This document shows, in pieces, positions 51,245-59,872 of a DNA stretch of 64,000 nt. Under the pieces are notes generated by a model that ran no database searches, was not told the DNA's origin, and was given only the letters and a program-made list of their open reading frames with translations. Each line of letters begins with the position of its first letter. Positions within the stretch are counted from its first letter, which is position 1. Source of the DNA: an uncultured Bacilli bacterium (GTDB lineage: Bacteria > Bacillota_I > Bacilli_A > RF39 > UBA660); assembly GCA_934176955.1 (NCBI GenBank), contig CAKPOS010000006.1, positions 21,874-85,873 on the forward strand. Reading direction: 5' to 3'. The position numbers and the translations under genes are program-made.

Positions 51245-51925
51245 ATGGAAAATATTTTGAAAACAAAAGAAAAAGGGAATTTAATTGTAATTAGTGGTCC
51301 TAGTGGTGCTGGTAAGGGGACAATTATTAAGGAATTATTAGAGAAAGTTGATAATGTTTGGCTATCTGTTTCAATGACTAGTAGGGATATTCGTAAGGGG
51401 GATATTCCTGATGTTAGTTATTATTTTGTTTCTAAGGAAGAATTTGAAGATAGAATTGAAAAGGGTATATTCCTAGAGTATGCTACTTATAATGGTAATT
51501 ATTATGGAACACCAAAAGATAAGATTCAAGAAAAGTTAAATAATGGTTGTGATGTTATTTTAGAAATTGAGATACAAGGTGCTTTAAAGGTTAAAGAAAT
51601 GATTCCTGATGCAATATTTATTTTTATTATGCCTCCTAGTATGAGAGAATTAAGGAAAAGGTTAGTTAATCGAGGTACAGATAGTGCTGATAAGATTTTA
51701 TCTAGATTTAGACGGGCTTATCAAGAAATTAATGAGGTTACTAAGTATAATTATGTTGTAATTAATGATGAAATAGAGCATGCTGTTAGTAAGGTTCAGG
51801 CTATTTTATTATCGGAAAGATGTCGAGTAGATAGAATAGAAGAAGTTTATTTGAATAATGAAGAAGAAGAAATTCATGAGTTATTGGTAGATAAGGGATT
51901 AGTGAATGAAGAAAGAATTTTTTAG
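51245..51925 (+). CDS. gmk: guanylate kinase
   Basis: Converts GMP to GDP. The 226-residue protein has the P-loop ISGPSGAGKGTI (about 16-27), the GMP-binding SMTSRDIRKGD and Y..YYFVS segments, and LEIEIQGALKVKE. There is a C-terminal extension of about 20 acidic residues beyond the usual length. AAAAGGAG precedes the ATG. Confidence 0.95.
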   Translation: MENILKTKEKGNLIVISGPSGAGKGTIIKELLEKVDNVWLSVSMTSRDIRKGDIPDVSYYFVSKEEFEDRIEKGIFLEYATYNGNYYGTPKDKIQEKLNNGCDVILEIEIQGALKVKEMIPDAIFIFIMPPSMRELRKRLVNRGTDSADKILSRFRRAYQEINEVTKYNYVVINDEIEHAVSKVQAILLSERCRVDRIEEVYLNNEEEEIHELLVDKGLVNEERIF

Positions 51926-51972
51926 TTGAAAGTACTTAAAAAATTTTTTTTCTTATGTTTTTGGTGATTTGT

Positions 51973-52116
51973 TTGAAAAATTTGGAAACTAAAGAATTAA
52001 GAACAAAGAGATTAATTTTAAGGAAATTTACTTTAGATGATGCAAAAGATATGTTTAATAACTATGGAAATGATAGCAATTCATCAAAGTACTTAGTTGA
52101 GAAAATGAATTTATAA
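51973..52116 (+). pseudogene. N-terminal fragment of a RimJ-type GNAT acetyltransferase
   Basis: A TTG five bases behind GGTGA opens 47 codons reading LETKELRTKRLILRKFTLDD then AKDMFNNYGND and SSKYLVEKMNL before two stops. This is the start of a GNAT acetyltransferase of the L-x-T-x-R-L-I-L-R type, which should run to about 180 residues. Nothing of the rest follows; a terminator comes six bases on. A deletion remnant. Confidence 0.7.
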
Positions 52117-52121
52117 TAGCA

Positions 52122-52155
52122 AAAATCACATTTCATGTTATTGAAATGTGATTTT
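52122..52155. terminator. strong bidirectional terminator
   Basis: AAAATCACATTTCA (52122-52135) and TGAAATGTGATTTT (52142-52155), a perfect 14-bp stem, between gmk/GNAT fragment and the minus-strand operon. Confidence 0.9.
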
Positions 52156-52171
52156 AAAATTTAAGCAATAT

Positions 52172-54139
52172 TTATTTTAGAATTAAAAATGTTAAGATAC
52201 CTATTAAGGTTACAGTTATTAATGATAAAATAAATATAATGATGTTAGAGAATCCTTTTGATAATGTTCTTGATTTTCCACTCATTGCTAGTTGTTGTTG
52301 TTGCTGTTTCATTAGTTCAACCATTTTTTGATAGTATAGTCCTTCAAAGTATAATTTTATTATTTGTGATTCTGTTTTTGATAATTTTGTTAGTGCTTCT
52401 GGAGTAAATTTAGATTCTTGTATTTTATTTATAAAGTCAATAAAGTTATATGTTATTCCTAAGTCATTAAATTCTTGTTCTACTTTTTGTTGGTGTTGTG
52501 ATGTTGTAGAAGCTTTATTAGTAGGTTTAGGTTGTTGTTGAATTGCAGGTTGAGTTTTTTTACTATAATCAGAAAATTGAATAATTTTGTTGGGACTTTT
52601 TGTTTGTTGTTGAATAGTAGGTTGTGATTGCTGTTTTGTAGTAGGAGTAATAATTGTTGTATTTTTTAATTGTGGTGTATCTTTTGATGAAACAATTTTT
52701 CTTTTTGGTACGGTCATTATCATATTATTCTTTGAATGATTATAGGCTTTTTTTCCAATTAGTTGTTTATGAAATGATGATAATCCTTTAATTTTTATAT
52801 TTGTTTCTTTAATTTTTTTGCTAGTTTCTTTTATCGTTTGATATGATTCTGAAATATTTTGTTTATTTTTTTTGATACTTTCTTTTTCTTTTTCTATTTG
52901 TTGTTGTGCTTTATCAAAGTTTTTATTTAAATTGATTATTTCTTTTTCTGTATCTTCGATAGAAGATGAAGTGAAATTTATTTCATTAGTAAGTCTGTTT
53001 ATCTTTTCTAATCTTTTTTTGTTAATAAATGCTATTCTGCTTTCTGGTTTTAGAGCTGTATTAATTAATTTTTTTTCTAATTTATCTTTTCTTTTATTAA
53101 GAGATTTTATTATTATTTTACTATTTTTAATATTAAATTTTATTTCTTTTTTGTTATTTTTTAGATTTATAATATTATTTTTAGAATTAATAATATTTTG
53201 ATTATAATTGTTTATATTTCGATTTTGAGTTTCAATATTATGAATATTTTTATTAACTTCATTAGATAGTTCTCGTTCGTTTGAATTAAGATAAATAGAA
53301 ATGAATTTTTTTTCTTCGTTTGATGATAAATAATAAATGCTTTGTAATGTTTCTGTAGTCATTAGATCAAGTAATTCTTTTTTGTTTTTTGCATTACTAT
53401 AAAAGTAATTTAAAAATGTTGTATTTGTGTTGTTTAAAATTTCTCTTTTTTCGTTTTGAGGTAGTTGATTAAATAAGGTTTGTTTTTCATTCATTGTTGT
53501 AATAGAATTGAAAAAATTTATTTTATTTTGTGCAGTATTATATTTAGCAAGTAATTCATTTTGATTTACATTTTTTTTATTATTTTGTTGTATTATATTT
53601 GGATTGGTGGTTTGAGAATTGGTTTTTGGTGGGAAAATTTGTTCGTATTTTTTTCCTAACCATTCTTTTAACATTTTTTCTAGATCAGGATAGTTCTTTT
53701 TTAAATTTATTATTTTTTCATTATCTAGAAGATTAGTCATTTCTTTTTTGTTTTCATATTCTATTTTTTGTGCTGTTAAAATTTCATATAAATCATTTAA
53801 TTTTATATGTTCATTGTTATTAATTAAAAATTCTTTATCTTCAGGGGGGATGATATTAAAAATATGGTTCTTCTGGTATAAATTTGCTTTGGCAAATATT
53901 TCTTTTTTTTCATTTATTTCTTTTGCTTGATAGAAATATTGTGTTGCTTCTAATGCACCACTTTCTATAAAGGCTTTGGCACTACTTAGAATTGCTTCTT
54001 TTGTGCTTTGTTCTAAACTGTTACCAAATAAATTGTTGATTTGTTCACTTAAATGATTTTTCCACCATTCAGAATTATTATTTGTTCTAATCATTTCTTC
54101 TTGAAATGCATTAATAAGAACTTCATTATCAGTATTCAA
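52172..54139 (-). CDS. large coiled-coil, Gln/Asn-rich, tail-anchored protein
   Basis: The 655-residue protein has no signal peptide. Residues about 1-190 are helical, about 290-440 are strongly coiled-coil (Lys/Glu/Asn), about 480-560 are Gln/Thr/Pro-rich with repeated QQQ and PTIQQQ-like units, then a helical segment, QQQQQ, and a single C-terminal membrane segment (IIIFILSLITVTLIGILTFL) with the last residues LK. This is the layout of a cytosolic protein anchored by its tail. TTG 54139 lies four bases behind AGGTGA. It follows two DUF1292-type genes. Not recognised. Confidence 0.75.
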   Translation of the reverse strand: MNTDNEVLINAFQEEMIRTNNNSEWWKNHLSEQINNLFGNSLEQSTKEAILSSAKAFIESGALEATQYFYQAKEINEKKEIFAKANLYQKNHIFNIIPPEDKEFLINNNEHIKLNDLYEILTAQKIEYENKKEMTNLLDNEKIINLKKNYPDLEKMLKEWLGKKYEQIFPPKTNSQTTNPNIIQQNNKKNVNQNELLAKYNTAQNKINFFNSITTMNEKQTLFNQLPQNEKREILNNTNTTFLNYFYSNAKNKKELLDLMTTETLQSIYYLSSNEEKKFISIYLNSNERELSNEVNKNIHNIETQNRNINNYNQNIINSKNNIINLKNNKKEIKFNIKNSKIIIKSLNKRKDKLEKKLINTALKPESRIAFINKKRLEKINRLTNEINFTSSSIEDTEKEIINLNKNFDKAQQQIEKEKESIKKNKQNISESYQTIKETSKKIKETNIKIKGLSSFHKQLIGKKAYNHSKNNMIMTVPKRKIVSSKDTPQLKNTTIITPTTKQQSQPTIQQQTKSPNKIIQFSDYSKKTQPAIQQQPKPTNKASTTSQHQQKVEQEFNDLGITYNFIDFINKIQESKFTPEALTKLSKTESQIIKLYFEGLYYQKMVELMKQQQQQLAMSGKSRTLSKGFSNIIIFILSLITVTLIGILTFLILK

Positions 54140-54148
54140 TGTTATCAC

Positions 54149-54403
54149 CTACTCTATATTATTTATATATTCTTTTATGATACTAAAGACTTTTTCTTTT
54201 TCTTCTTCATTTGTGATATCTACTAAATCATCTTCTCCGTTTTCCTCTTTGATTATTTTTTTTACATATAGACTATCTTCTTCAGGAGAAGTACTAACAG
54301 AATAGAGTAAATATTCTATTTCATCGATTTCTATTATGTTTAGTACTTGTCCTTCTAGATTATTTCCATATTCATCTTTTAAATTAATTGTATTATTTTC
54401 CAT
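54149..54403 (-). CDS. DUF1292-family protein
   Basis: Acidic 84-residue protein with the DUF1292 pattern NLEGQVLNIIEIDEIEYLLY, ...SLYVKKI and a final ...EEEKEKVFSIIKEY. Such proteins (YrzB in B. subtilis) are small and of unknown role. It starts right behind a related gene and runs into the coiled-coil gene. Confidence 0.75.
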   Translation of the reverse strand: MENNTINLKDEYGNNLEGQVLNIIEIDEIEYLLYSVSTSPEEDSLYVKKIIKEENGEDDLVDITNEEEKEKVFSIIKEYINNIE

Positions 54404-54410
54404 ATATTAT

Positions 54411-54656
54411 CTACCTTTCTTTAACTGCATTTACTATTTTTTCTACTACCGTATTAACAAATGCTTGCTCTTCAGAATTGGTTATTTTTATTAAATTACC
54501 ATCTATATTTTTGGCACAATATAAATTAGCACCATCTTTAGTATTTATGCTATATATACAATATTTGTTTGTGGCATATTCAAAATTTACTATTATATTT
54601 GCTTTTATTTCTTTTCCATCATTCATTTTTATTGTGAATGTTCTATCAAAATCCAT
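54411..54656 (-). CDS. DUF1292-like protein, first gene of the operon
   Basis: The 81-residue protein (FTIKMNDGKEIKANIIVNFEY, ...YCIYSINTKDG, ANLYCAKNIDG, ...FVNTVVEKIVNAVKER) has the same strand order and C-terminal helix as its neighbour, so the two look like diverged paralogues. AGGAG lies before the ATG (minus strand, about 54664-54670). Promoter likely in the divergent gap 54657-54809. Confidence 0.65.
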   Translation of the reverse strand: MDFDRTFTIKMNDGKEIKANIIVNFEYATNKYCIYSINTKDGANLYCAKNIDGNLIKITNSEEQAFVNTVVEKIVNAVKER

Positions 54657-54809
54657 TAAATTTCTTACTCCTTTACTATATTAATAATATCAAATTTTAT
54701 TTCATTTGTCTTGAAAACTTAAATTATTATGAAAAAATTTAAATTTATACGAATTGATAATATTAATCAAAAATTTATGTTATTATATTAATTATGGGGA
54801 TGAGATGAT

Positions 54810-55181
54810 ATGAAAAAATTAAGTAAAGAGAATATTGATAAGTTTTTGCAATATTATCATGATTTTCATGATAGCTATATTGTTAATATTTATTATGATA
54901 TTGTAAATTCTAAAATTGACCTTATTTTAGATGTTGTATGGTCTGGTGAGCCTATTTTAAATGGTAAAACTTATGAAACAAATGAAGTGCATCTAAAATT
55001 AGTTTGTTATGGTGTTTGTAAATATATGGGTAAAAATATTTCTTCTTGGGAGTATATTAATCAGTGTTTTTTGGATTATATTAATTTTGAAGGAGAAAAA
55101 AAGTTATGTTTTGCTACTGCTAAAAATAATCCTTTGGTTTATGTTATTTGTGATGTTATTGAGTATGAAGAGGTAGCATAG
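54810..55181 (+). CDS. unknown 123-residue protein with FHDS motif
   Basis: Starts MKKLSKENIDKFLQYYHDFHDS; the FHDS followed by IVNIYYD and a strand-rich remainder is reminiscent of small immunity-type or DUF proteins, but I cannot name the family. GGGATGAGATG precedes the ATG. It stands alone between the divergent coiled-coil operon and PFOR. Confidence 0.65.
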   Translation: MKKLSKENIDKFLQYYHDFHDSYIVNIYYDIVNSKIDLILDVVWSGEPILNGKTYETNEVHLKLVCYGVCKYMGKNISSWEYINQCFLDYINFEGEKKLCFATAKNNPLVYVICDVIEYEEVA

Positions 55182-55202
55182 ATATTAAAGTTAGATTCTA
55201 TA

Positions 55203-55276
55203 AATACTTATTTCTAAAATTTTTTGTTTTTTTTCTTTTACATAAACAAAAATATTTATAAGTATTGTATGTGTAG
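55203..55276 (+). terminator. long AATACTTAT-type hairpin
   Basis: AATACTTAT with ATAAGTATT at the outer ends and a partly paired T/A-rich interior (TTTTTTGTTT with AAACAAAAAT). It belongs to the same hairpin type as those at 37814, 44029 and 44923, but here the T run after it is poor. Confidence 0.45.
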
Positions 55277-55360
55277 AAAAATGTTAAGTTTTGTTGCTTG
55301 TAATGTTTGTTATTTTGAATTATAATTAAGTTAATAAAATATTAGAAAAGAGGGATAAAT

Positions 55361-58300
55361 GTGGTTAAGTATAAGACAATGGATGCAAATGAGGCAGTTA
55401 GTAGGGTAGCCTATTTATTTAGTGAGGTATGTGGAATTTATCCGATTACGCCAGCTTCTCCTATGGCGGAGCATGTAGATGAATATGCTTCTCATGAGAA
55501 GAAGAATGCATTTGGAAATATTGTTGATGTTATTGAGATGCAATCTGAAGCTGGAGCAATTGCTGTTGTTCATGGAGCTTTACAGAGTGGGGCTTTGGCC
55601 ACTACTTTTACTGCTAGTCAAGGTCTTTTATTGATGATTCCGACTTTGTATAAATTAGCTGGAGAATTACTTCCTGGTGTTATTCATGTTGCAGCACGTA
55701 GTTTGTCAACACATGCACTTAGTATTTTTGGAGATCATCAAGATGTTTATGCAATAAAAGGGACTGGAGTTTGTATGCTAGCTTCTAGTAATGTAGAAGA
55801 AGCTTATCATATGGCTGTTGTTGCTCATTTAGCAGCAGTTGAATCTAGTCTTCCTTTTGTTCATTTTTTTGATGGATTTAGGACAAGTCATGAGATTGAT
55901 AAAGTTCGTTTGATGGATGAGAAACAAGTTGTTAAGTTGTTGGATAAGAAGGCTGTTTTTCGTTTTAGAGAAAATGCTATGAATTCTAGTCGACCAACTA
56001 CAAGAGGTACAGCAGAAAATGAGGATATTTATTTTCAACATACAGAGGCTAGGAATATTTATTATGATAATGCTGTTGATATAATTGATAGCGTAATGAA
56101 AAAAGTAAATTATCTAAATGGCACAGATTATCAGCCTTTTAATTATTATGGAGATAAGAATGCTACTATGGTAATTGTTGCTATGGGAAGTGTTACTGAT
56201 ACTATTCGAGAAGTTGTTGATAAGTTAAATGAGAATGATGGGAAATATGGTGTTGTTTGTGTTCATCTCTATCGTCCATTTAGTGTAAAGCATTTTTTAA
56301 GTGTTTTACCAAAATCTGTAGAGAGAGTTGCTGTTCTTGATCGTGCTAAAGATGCAACTAGTTATGGGGAACCATTATATATGGATGTAGCTAATGTCCT
56401 TCATGATAAAGATATTATGGTTGTTGGTGGAAGATATGGTCTTTCGTCGAAGAATACTACTCCTGCTCAAATTAAATCAGTTTTTGATTTTTTAGGAAGT
56501 AGAAAAGTTCATCATAATTTTACTATTGGTATTAGTGATGATGTTACTCATCTTAGTTTAAAGATTGATTCTAAGTTTCATATAGAAGAAGGGGAAATGA
56601 ATTTACTTATTTATGGATATGGTTCTGATGGTATGGTTTCTACTTCTAAGGATTTAATTAAGATTATTGGGGATAATACCAAAAATTATGTACAAGGATA
56701 TTTTCAGTATGATTCTAAGAAAAGTGGTGGAGTAACTAGGAGTCATATTCGAATTAGTGGTAGTGTTATTCATAAGCCATATTATGTTGAAAATGCTAAA
56801 GTTGTTGTTGTTAGTAAAGATAATTATATGTATCAATATGATATTTTAGATAATATTGTATATGGTGGTATACTTCTTCTTAACACTTCTTTATCTAGCG
56901 AAGACTTGGTAAAGAGTTTGCCAAATAAAGTGAAGTATTTGTTGGCTAAAAAAAATATAAAGTTTTATGCAATTGATGCATATGGTTTGGTTAATCAATT
57001 AGGATTAAGGAATAAGATTAGTACTTGCATGGAAGTTTGTATTTTTGAACTTATTCAAGTTCTTTCGAGAAAAAAATACTTATCTATTATGAAAAATTCT
57101 AATGAAAAAAGATTTTTGAGTAAAGGTGAAAATGTTGTTCAAGCTAATAATAAAGTAGTAGATATGGCGCTTTCTGTGTTAAAAGAAATTGACGTTGATA
57201 AAAAATGGAAAAATTTAGTTTATTTTGAAGATGAACAGTTATCTGATGAGGAAGTTATTCGTCATTTGAAAGGAGATACTTTGCCTGTTAGTGCATTTAT
57301 TGATAAAGCAAATGGTGTTTTTGAAGGAGGAAATACTTGGAGAGAAAAGCGGGATATTGCTGAGAGAGTTCCTTGCTGGAAGAGTGAATCATGTATTCAG
57401 TGTAATCAATGTGCCTTTGTTTGTCCTCATGGTGTCATTAGACCTTTTTTGTTAGATAAAAATGATAATGAAGTGGATTCTGTGGATTCTCTTTTTCCAA
57501 GAGACGTAAAGTATACTATTGGTGTATCTTATAAAGATTGTACTGGTTGTGGATTATGTTATCAAACTTGTCCTGGTAAATTGGGAAACAAAGCAATTGA
57601 GATGGTTCCTTATGATAGAGATAAATTTAGTCAAGATGATTTTGATTATCTAGTAGAGAATAATATTAATGGCAGTTTTAAGAAAAATATTTTAAATGTC
57701 AAGAATACTGGTTTTATTGCTCCTAAATTTGAATTTAGTGGTAGTTGTGCTGGTTGTGGAGAGACAGCTTATTTAAAAAATTTAACACAAGTTTTTCAGG
57801 AGAGATTGATGATTGCTAATGCAACTGGATGTTCTTCTATTTATGGAGCTAGTGTTCCTTCGTTCCCTTACAAAGTTTCTTGGGCAAATAGTTTATTTGA
57901 AGATAATGCTGAATTTGGTCTTGGTATTTTGAAAGGAATAGAAGTTTCTAGAAGAAAAGTTTATCAATATATGAAAGATAATTTAAGTAAGGATAAAGAA
58001 TTATTTATGAAATGGTTGGAAAACTTTAATGATGTGAATATTTGTCGTGAAGTTTTAGCAGAAATTGATTTTGATAAACATAAAGAGTTAAAAAAATACG
58101 TTAGTTATATTGTTCCTAATAGTATGTGGATAGTTGGCGGAGATGGATTTGCTTATGATATTGGATATGGTGGTATAGATCATGTCATCTCTAGAAATGA
58201 TAATATTAATATTTTAGTTTTAGATACTGAAGTTTATTCTAATACTGGTGGTCAGGCTTCTAAATCTAGTAATAAAGGAGCTATTGCTCAATTTGCTTCT

Positions 58301-58753
58301 CATGGAAAGCAAAGTTATAAAAAGGATTTAGCAAGAATTGCTATGTGTTATCCAAATTGTTATGTTGCTTGTGTTAATATTGGTTATGATAAAGAACAGT
58401 ATTTGCGCGTTTTAAAAGAAGCTGATGAACATAATGGTCCTAGTATTGTTATTGCTTATTCGCCTTGTATTGAACACGGAATAAAAAAAGGTATGGAATA
58501 TAGTCTAGTGGATAGTCATTTGGCTACAGAATGTGGATATTTCCCTATATTTAGGTATTCTCCAGAAAAGGAAAAATTTTATTTAGATAGTAAAAAAGTT
58601 GATTTTTCTTTGTATGACACTTTTTTAGAAGGTGAAAATCGTTATTTAAATTTGAAAAGAATTAATTCTACGGAAGCTGATGCTATTTTAGCTGATCAAA
58701 AAGATAATGCTATAAAAAGGTATAGATACTATCAAAAATTAAGTGATGATTAA
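55361..58753 (+). CDS. nifJ: pyruvate:ferredoxin (flavodoxin) oxidoreductase
   Basis: Single-chain PFOR of 1130 residues, oxidising pyruvate to acetyl-CoA and CO2 with ferredoxin reduction. It shows the pyruvate-binding GIYPITPASPMAEH (about 25-38), domain II, two 4Fe-4S sites in CIQCNQCAFVCP (about 680) and CTGCGLCYQTCP (about 725), the proximal cluster and TPP domain (SGSCAGCGETAY, about 795; NATGCSSIYGAS) and the GGDGFAYDIG/NTEVYSNTGGQ region. Length is slightly below the usual about 1170. GTG start with AGAGGGA. The enzyme marks anaerobic fermentation. Confidence 0.96.
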   Translation: MVKYKTMDANEAVSRVAYLFSEVCGIYPITPASPMAEHVDEYASHEKKNAFGNIVDVIEMQSEAGAIAVVHGALQSGALATTFTASQGLLLMIPTLYKLAGELLPGVIHVAARSLSTHALSIFGDHQDVYAIKGTGVCMLASSNVEEAYHMAVVAHLAAVESSLPFVHFFDGFRTSHEIDKVRLMDEKQVVKLLDKKAVFRFRENAMNSSRPTTRGTAENEDIYFQHTEARNIYYDNAVDIIDSVMKKVNYLNGTDYQPFNYYGDKNATMVIVAMGSVTDTIREVVDKLNENDGKYGVVCVHLYRPFSVKHFLSVLPKSVERVAVLDRAKDATSYGEPLYMDVANVLHDKDIMVVGGRYGLSSKNTTPAQIKSVFDFLGSRKVHHNFTIGISDDVTHLSLKIDSKFHIEEGEMNLLIYGYGSDGMVSTSKDLIKIIGDNTKNYVQGYFQYDSKKSGGVTRSHIRISGSVIHKPYYVENAKVVVVSKDNYMYQYDILDNIVYGGILLLNTSLSSEDLVKSLPNKVKYLLAKKNIKFYAIDAYGLVNQLGLRNKISTCMEVCIFELIQVLSRKKYLSIMKNSNEKRFLSKGENVVQANNKVVDMALSVLKEIDVDKKWKNLVYFEDEQLSDEEVIRHLKGDTLPVSAFIDKANGVFEGGNTWREKRDIAERVPCWKSESCIQCNQCAFVCPHGVIRPFLLDKNDNEVDSVDSLFPRDVKYTIGVSYKDCTGCGLCYQTCPGKLGNKAIEMVPYDRDKFSQDDFDYLVENNINGSFKKNILNVKNTGFIAPKFEFSGSCAGCGETAYLKNLTQVFQERLMIANATGCSSIYGASVPSFPYKVSWANSLFEDNAEFGLGILKGIEVSRRKVYQYMKDNLSKDKELFMKWLENFNDVNICREVLAEIDFDKHKELKKYVSYIVPNSMWIVGGDGFAYDIGYGGIDHVISRNDNINILVLDTEVYSNTGGQASKSSNKGAIAQFASHGKQSYKKDLARIAMCYPNCYVACVNIGYDKEQYLRVLKEADEHNGPSIVIAYSPCIEHGIKKGMEYSLVDSHLATECGYFPIFRYSPEKEKFYLDSKKVDFSLYDTFLEGENRYLNLKRINSTEADAILADQKDNAIKRYRYYQKLSDD

Positions 58754-58911
58754 TAGAATAAATTTTTGTTGTTTTGAGTTTTTGGATAGATTTTTTCTTG
58801 ATAGTTTTATAAAATGTAAAATTTATGATTTTATTATAAAACTTAGTTTAAAAAATTTGGAATTTTTAGGATTAGTGATATAATATAAATTATAGTAGAG
58901 GAGTTGGAAAA

Positions 58912-59379
58912 GTGGGAGAGAAGTTAAAAGGAAAAAAATTAAATATTTCTTTTGATAAGGAAGTTCCGAATAAGAAGAGTGCAGTGAAAAGGGGAACAAT
59001 TTCTTTTGAAGGTTCAACTGAAGCAGGAGAAAAAAAGCAAAAAAAAGTAAATCAATCTGAAACAAAATTAAAGATAAAGAGTAGGAAACTTAAGTCTGAA
59101 AAAAAAGAATCTTCTAGTTTTGAAAAAAATAATTTTAAAGTTAGGAAAAGAAAAATTTCTCCAAAAGAATTTAAGAAAAATGATGTGTCTGAAGAAATAT
59201 TAGACAAAGAGGAAGCAATTGAAGATGAAAAAATAGAAAATGAGGAAACAATATCAATTGCTGTTGTCTTAGTTATTTTGTTTGTATGTTTTCTTGTTGG
59301 AATTTTATTGGGCTATCTTTTATATCATATTGCTATTAATAGTAGTAATGCACTATTGATTATTCAGAATTTATTTTAA
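58912..59379 (+). CDS. basic, probably disordered protein with C-terminal membrane anchor
   Basis: The 155-residue product is almost entirely Lys/Glu/Ser for the first 110 residues, then has one membrane segment (about 119-142, IAVVLVILFVCFLVGILLGY) near the end. Not recognised; the layout, long soluble tail plus single anchor, recalls the 52172-54139 protein. GAGGAG precedes GTG 58912. Confidence 0.6.
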   Translation: MGEKLKGKKLNISFDKEVPNKKSAVKRGTISFEGSTEAGEKKQKKVNQSETKLKIKSRKLKSEKKESSSFEKNNFKVRKRKISPKEFKKNDVSEEILDKEEAIEDEKIENEETISIAVVLVILFVCFLVGILLGYLLYHIAINSSNALLIIQNLF

Positions 59380-59409
59380 TATTTAGATTTACACGTTGAT
59401 GTAAATGTT

Positions 59410-59450
59410 AAAAGCAAATGTAACCATATATGCTACATTTGCTTTTTGTT
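59410..59450 (+). terminator. terminator
   Basis: AAAAGCAAATGTA (59410-59422) and TACATTTGCTTTT (59434-59446), perfect 13-bp stem with T run. Confidence 0.9.
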
Positions 59451-59509
59451 GATTGACTTCTTAATGTTAAATAAGTATTCTTTTTTATATTTGATGGAGG
59501 TATTATTTA

Positions 59510-59872
59510 ATGAAGAATGCGGCTTATTTTTTGGTGTTGTTTGAGCAGTTAGATTTAGAAAATCAAAAAAAATTTTTAAGAAACATTTTTTCTTTTCGAT
59601 TTGTTTCGGAATATAATATTTCAATAGTTAAAGATAGTATAATTTTTGATTTATATGTTTCTAATGTCTTTTATCGCTTTATTTTTCATTTAAAGAAAGA
59701 CGATTCAAAGTTTTATGTTTTAAAAAAAGAAATGAATAGGATTAAAATTTTTATTATTTTGGTGAAAAATTATGGGCAAAGTCTTGAAAAGTATTCTTTT
59801 GATATTTTAAGTAATGTTTTTTTAAATGGGGATAATGGTGAAGTTGATAGTTTATTTTCTAATCTTTTATGA
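59510..59872 (+). CDS. unknown 120-residue protein
   Basis: Not recognised. Starts MKNAAYFLVLFEQLDLENQKK, alternating hydrophobic pattern without a clear membrane segment; ends SLFSNLL. GGAGG precedes the ATG. Its 3' end overlaps the 3' end of the convergent tmcAL gene by 14 bases. Confidence 0.65.
   Translation: MKNAAYFLVLFEQLDLENQKKFLRNIFSFRFVSEYNISIVKDSIIFDLYVSNVFYRFIFHLKKDDSKFYVLKKEMNRIKIFIILVKNYGQSLEKYSFDILSNVFLNGDNGEVDSLFSNLL

Noticed and set aside
52872..53201. 109-codon plus-strand hydrophobic frame opposite the coiled-coil gene
   Set aside because: The Lys/Asn/Glu coiled coil read on the other strand gives Phe/Leu/Ser runs; no start signals.
55359..55400. ATG 55359 as start before PFOR
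   Set aside because: It is in a different frame that does not give the conserved PFOR N-terminus; GTG 55361 does.
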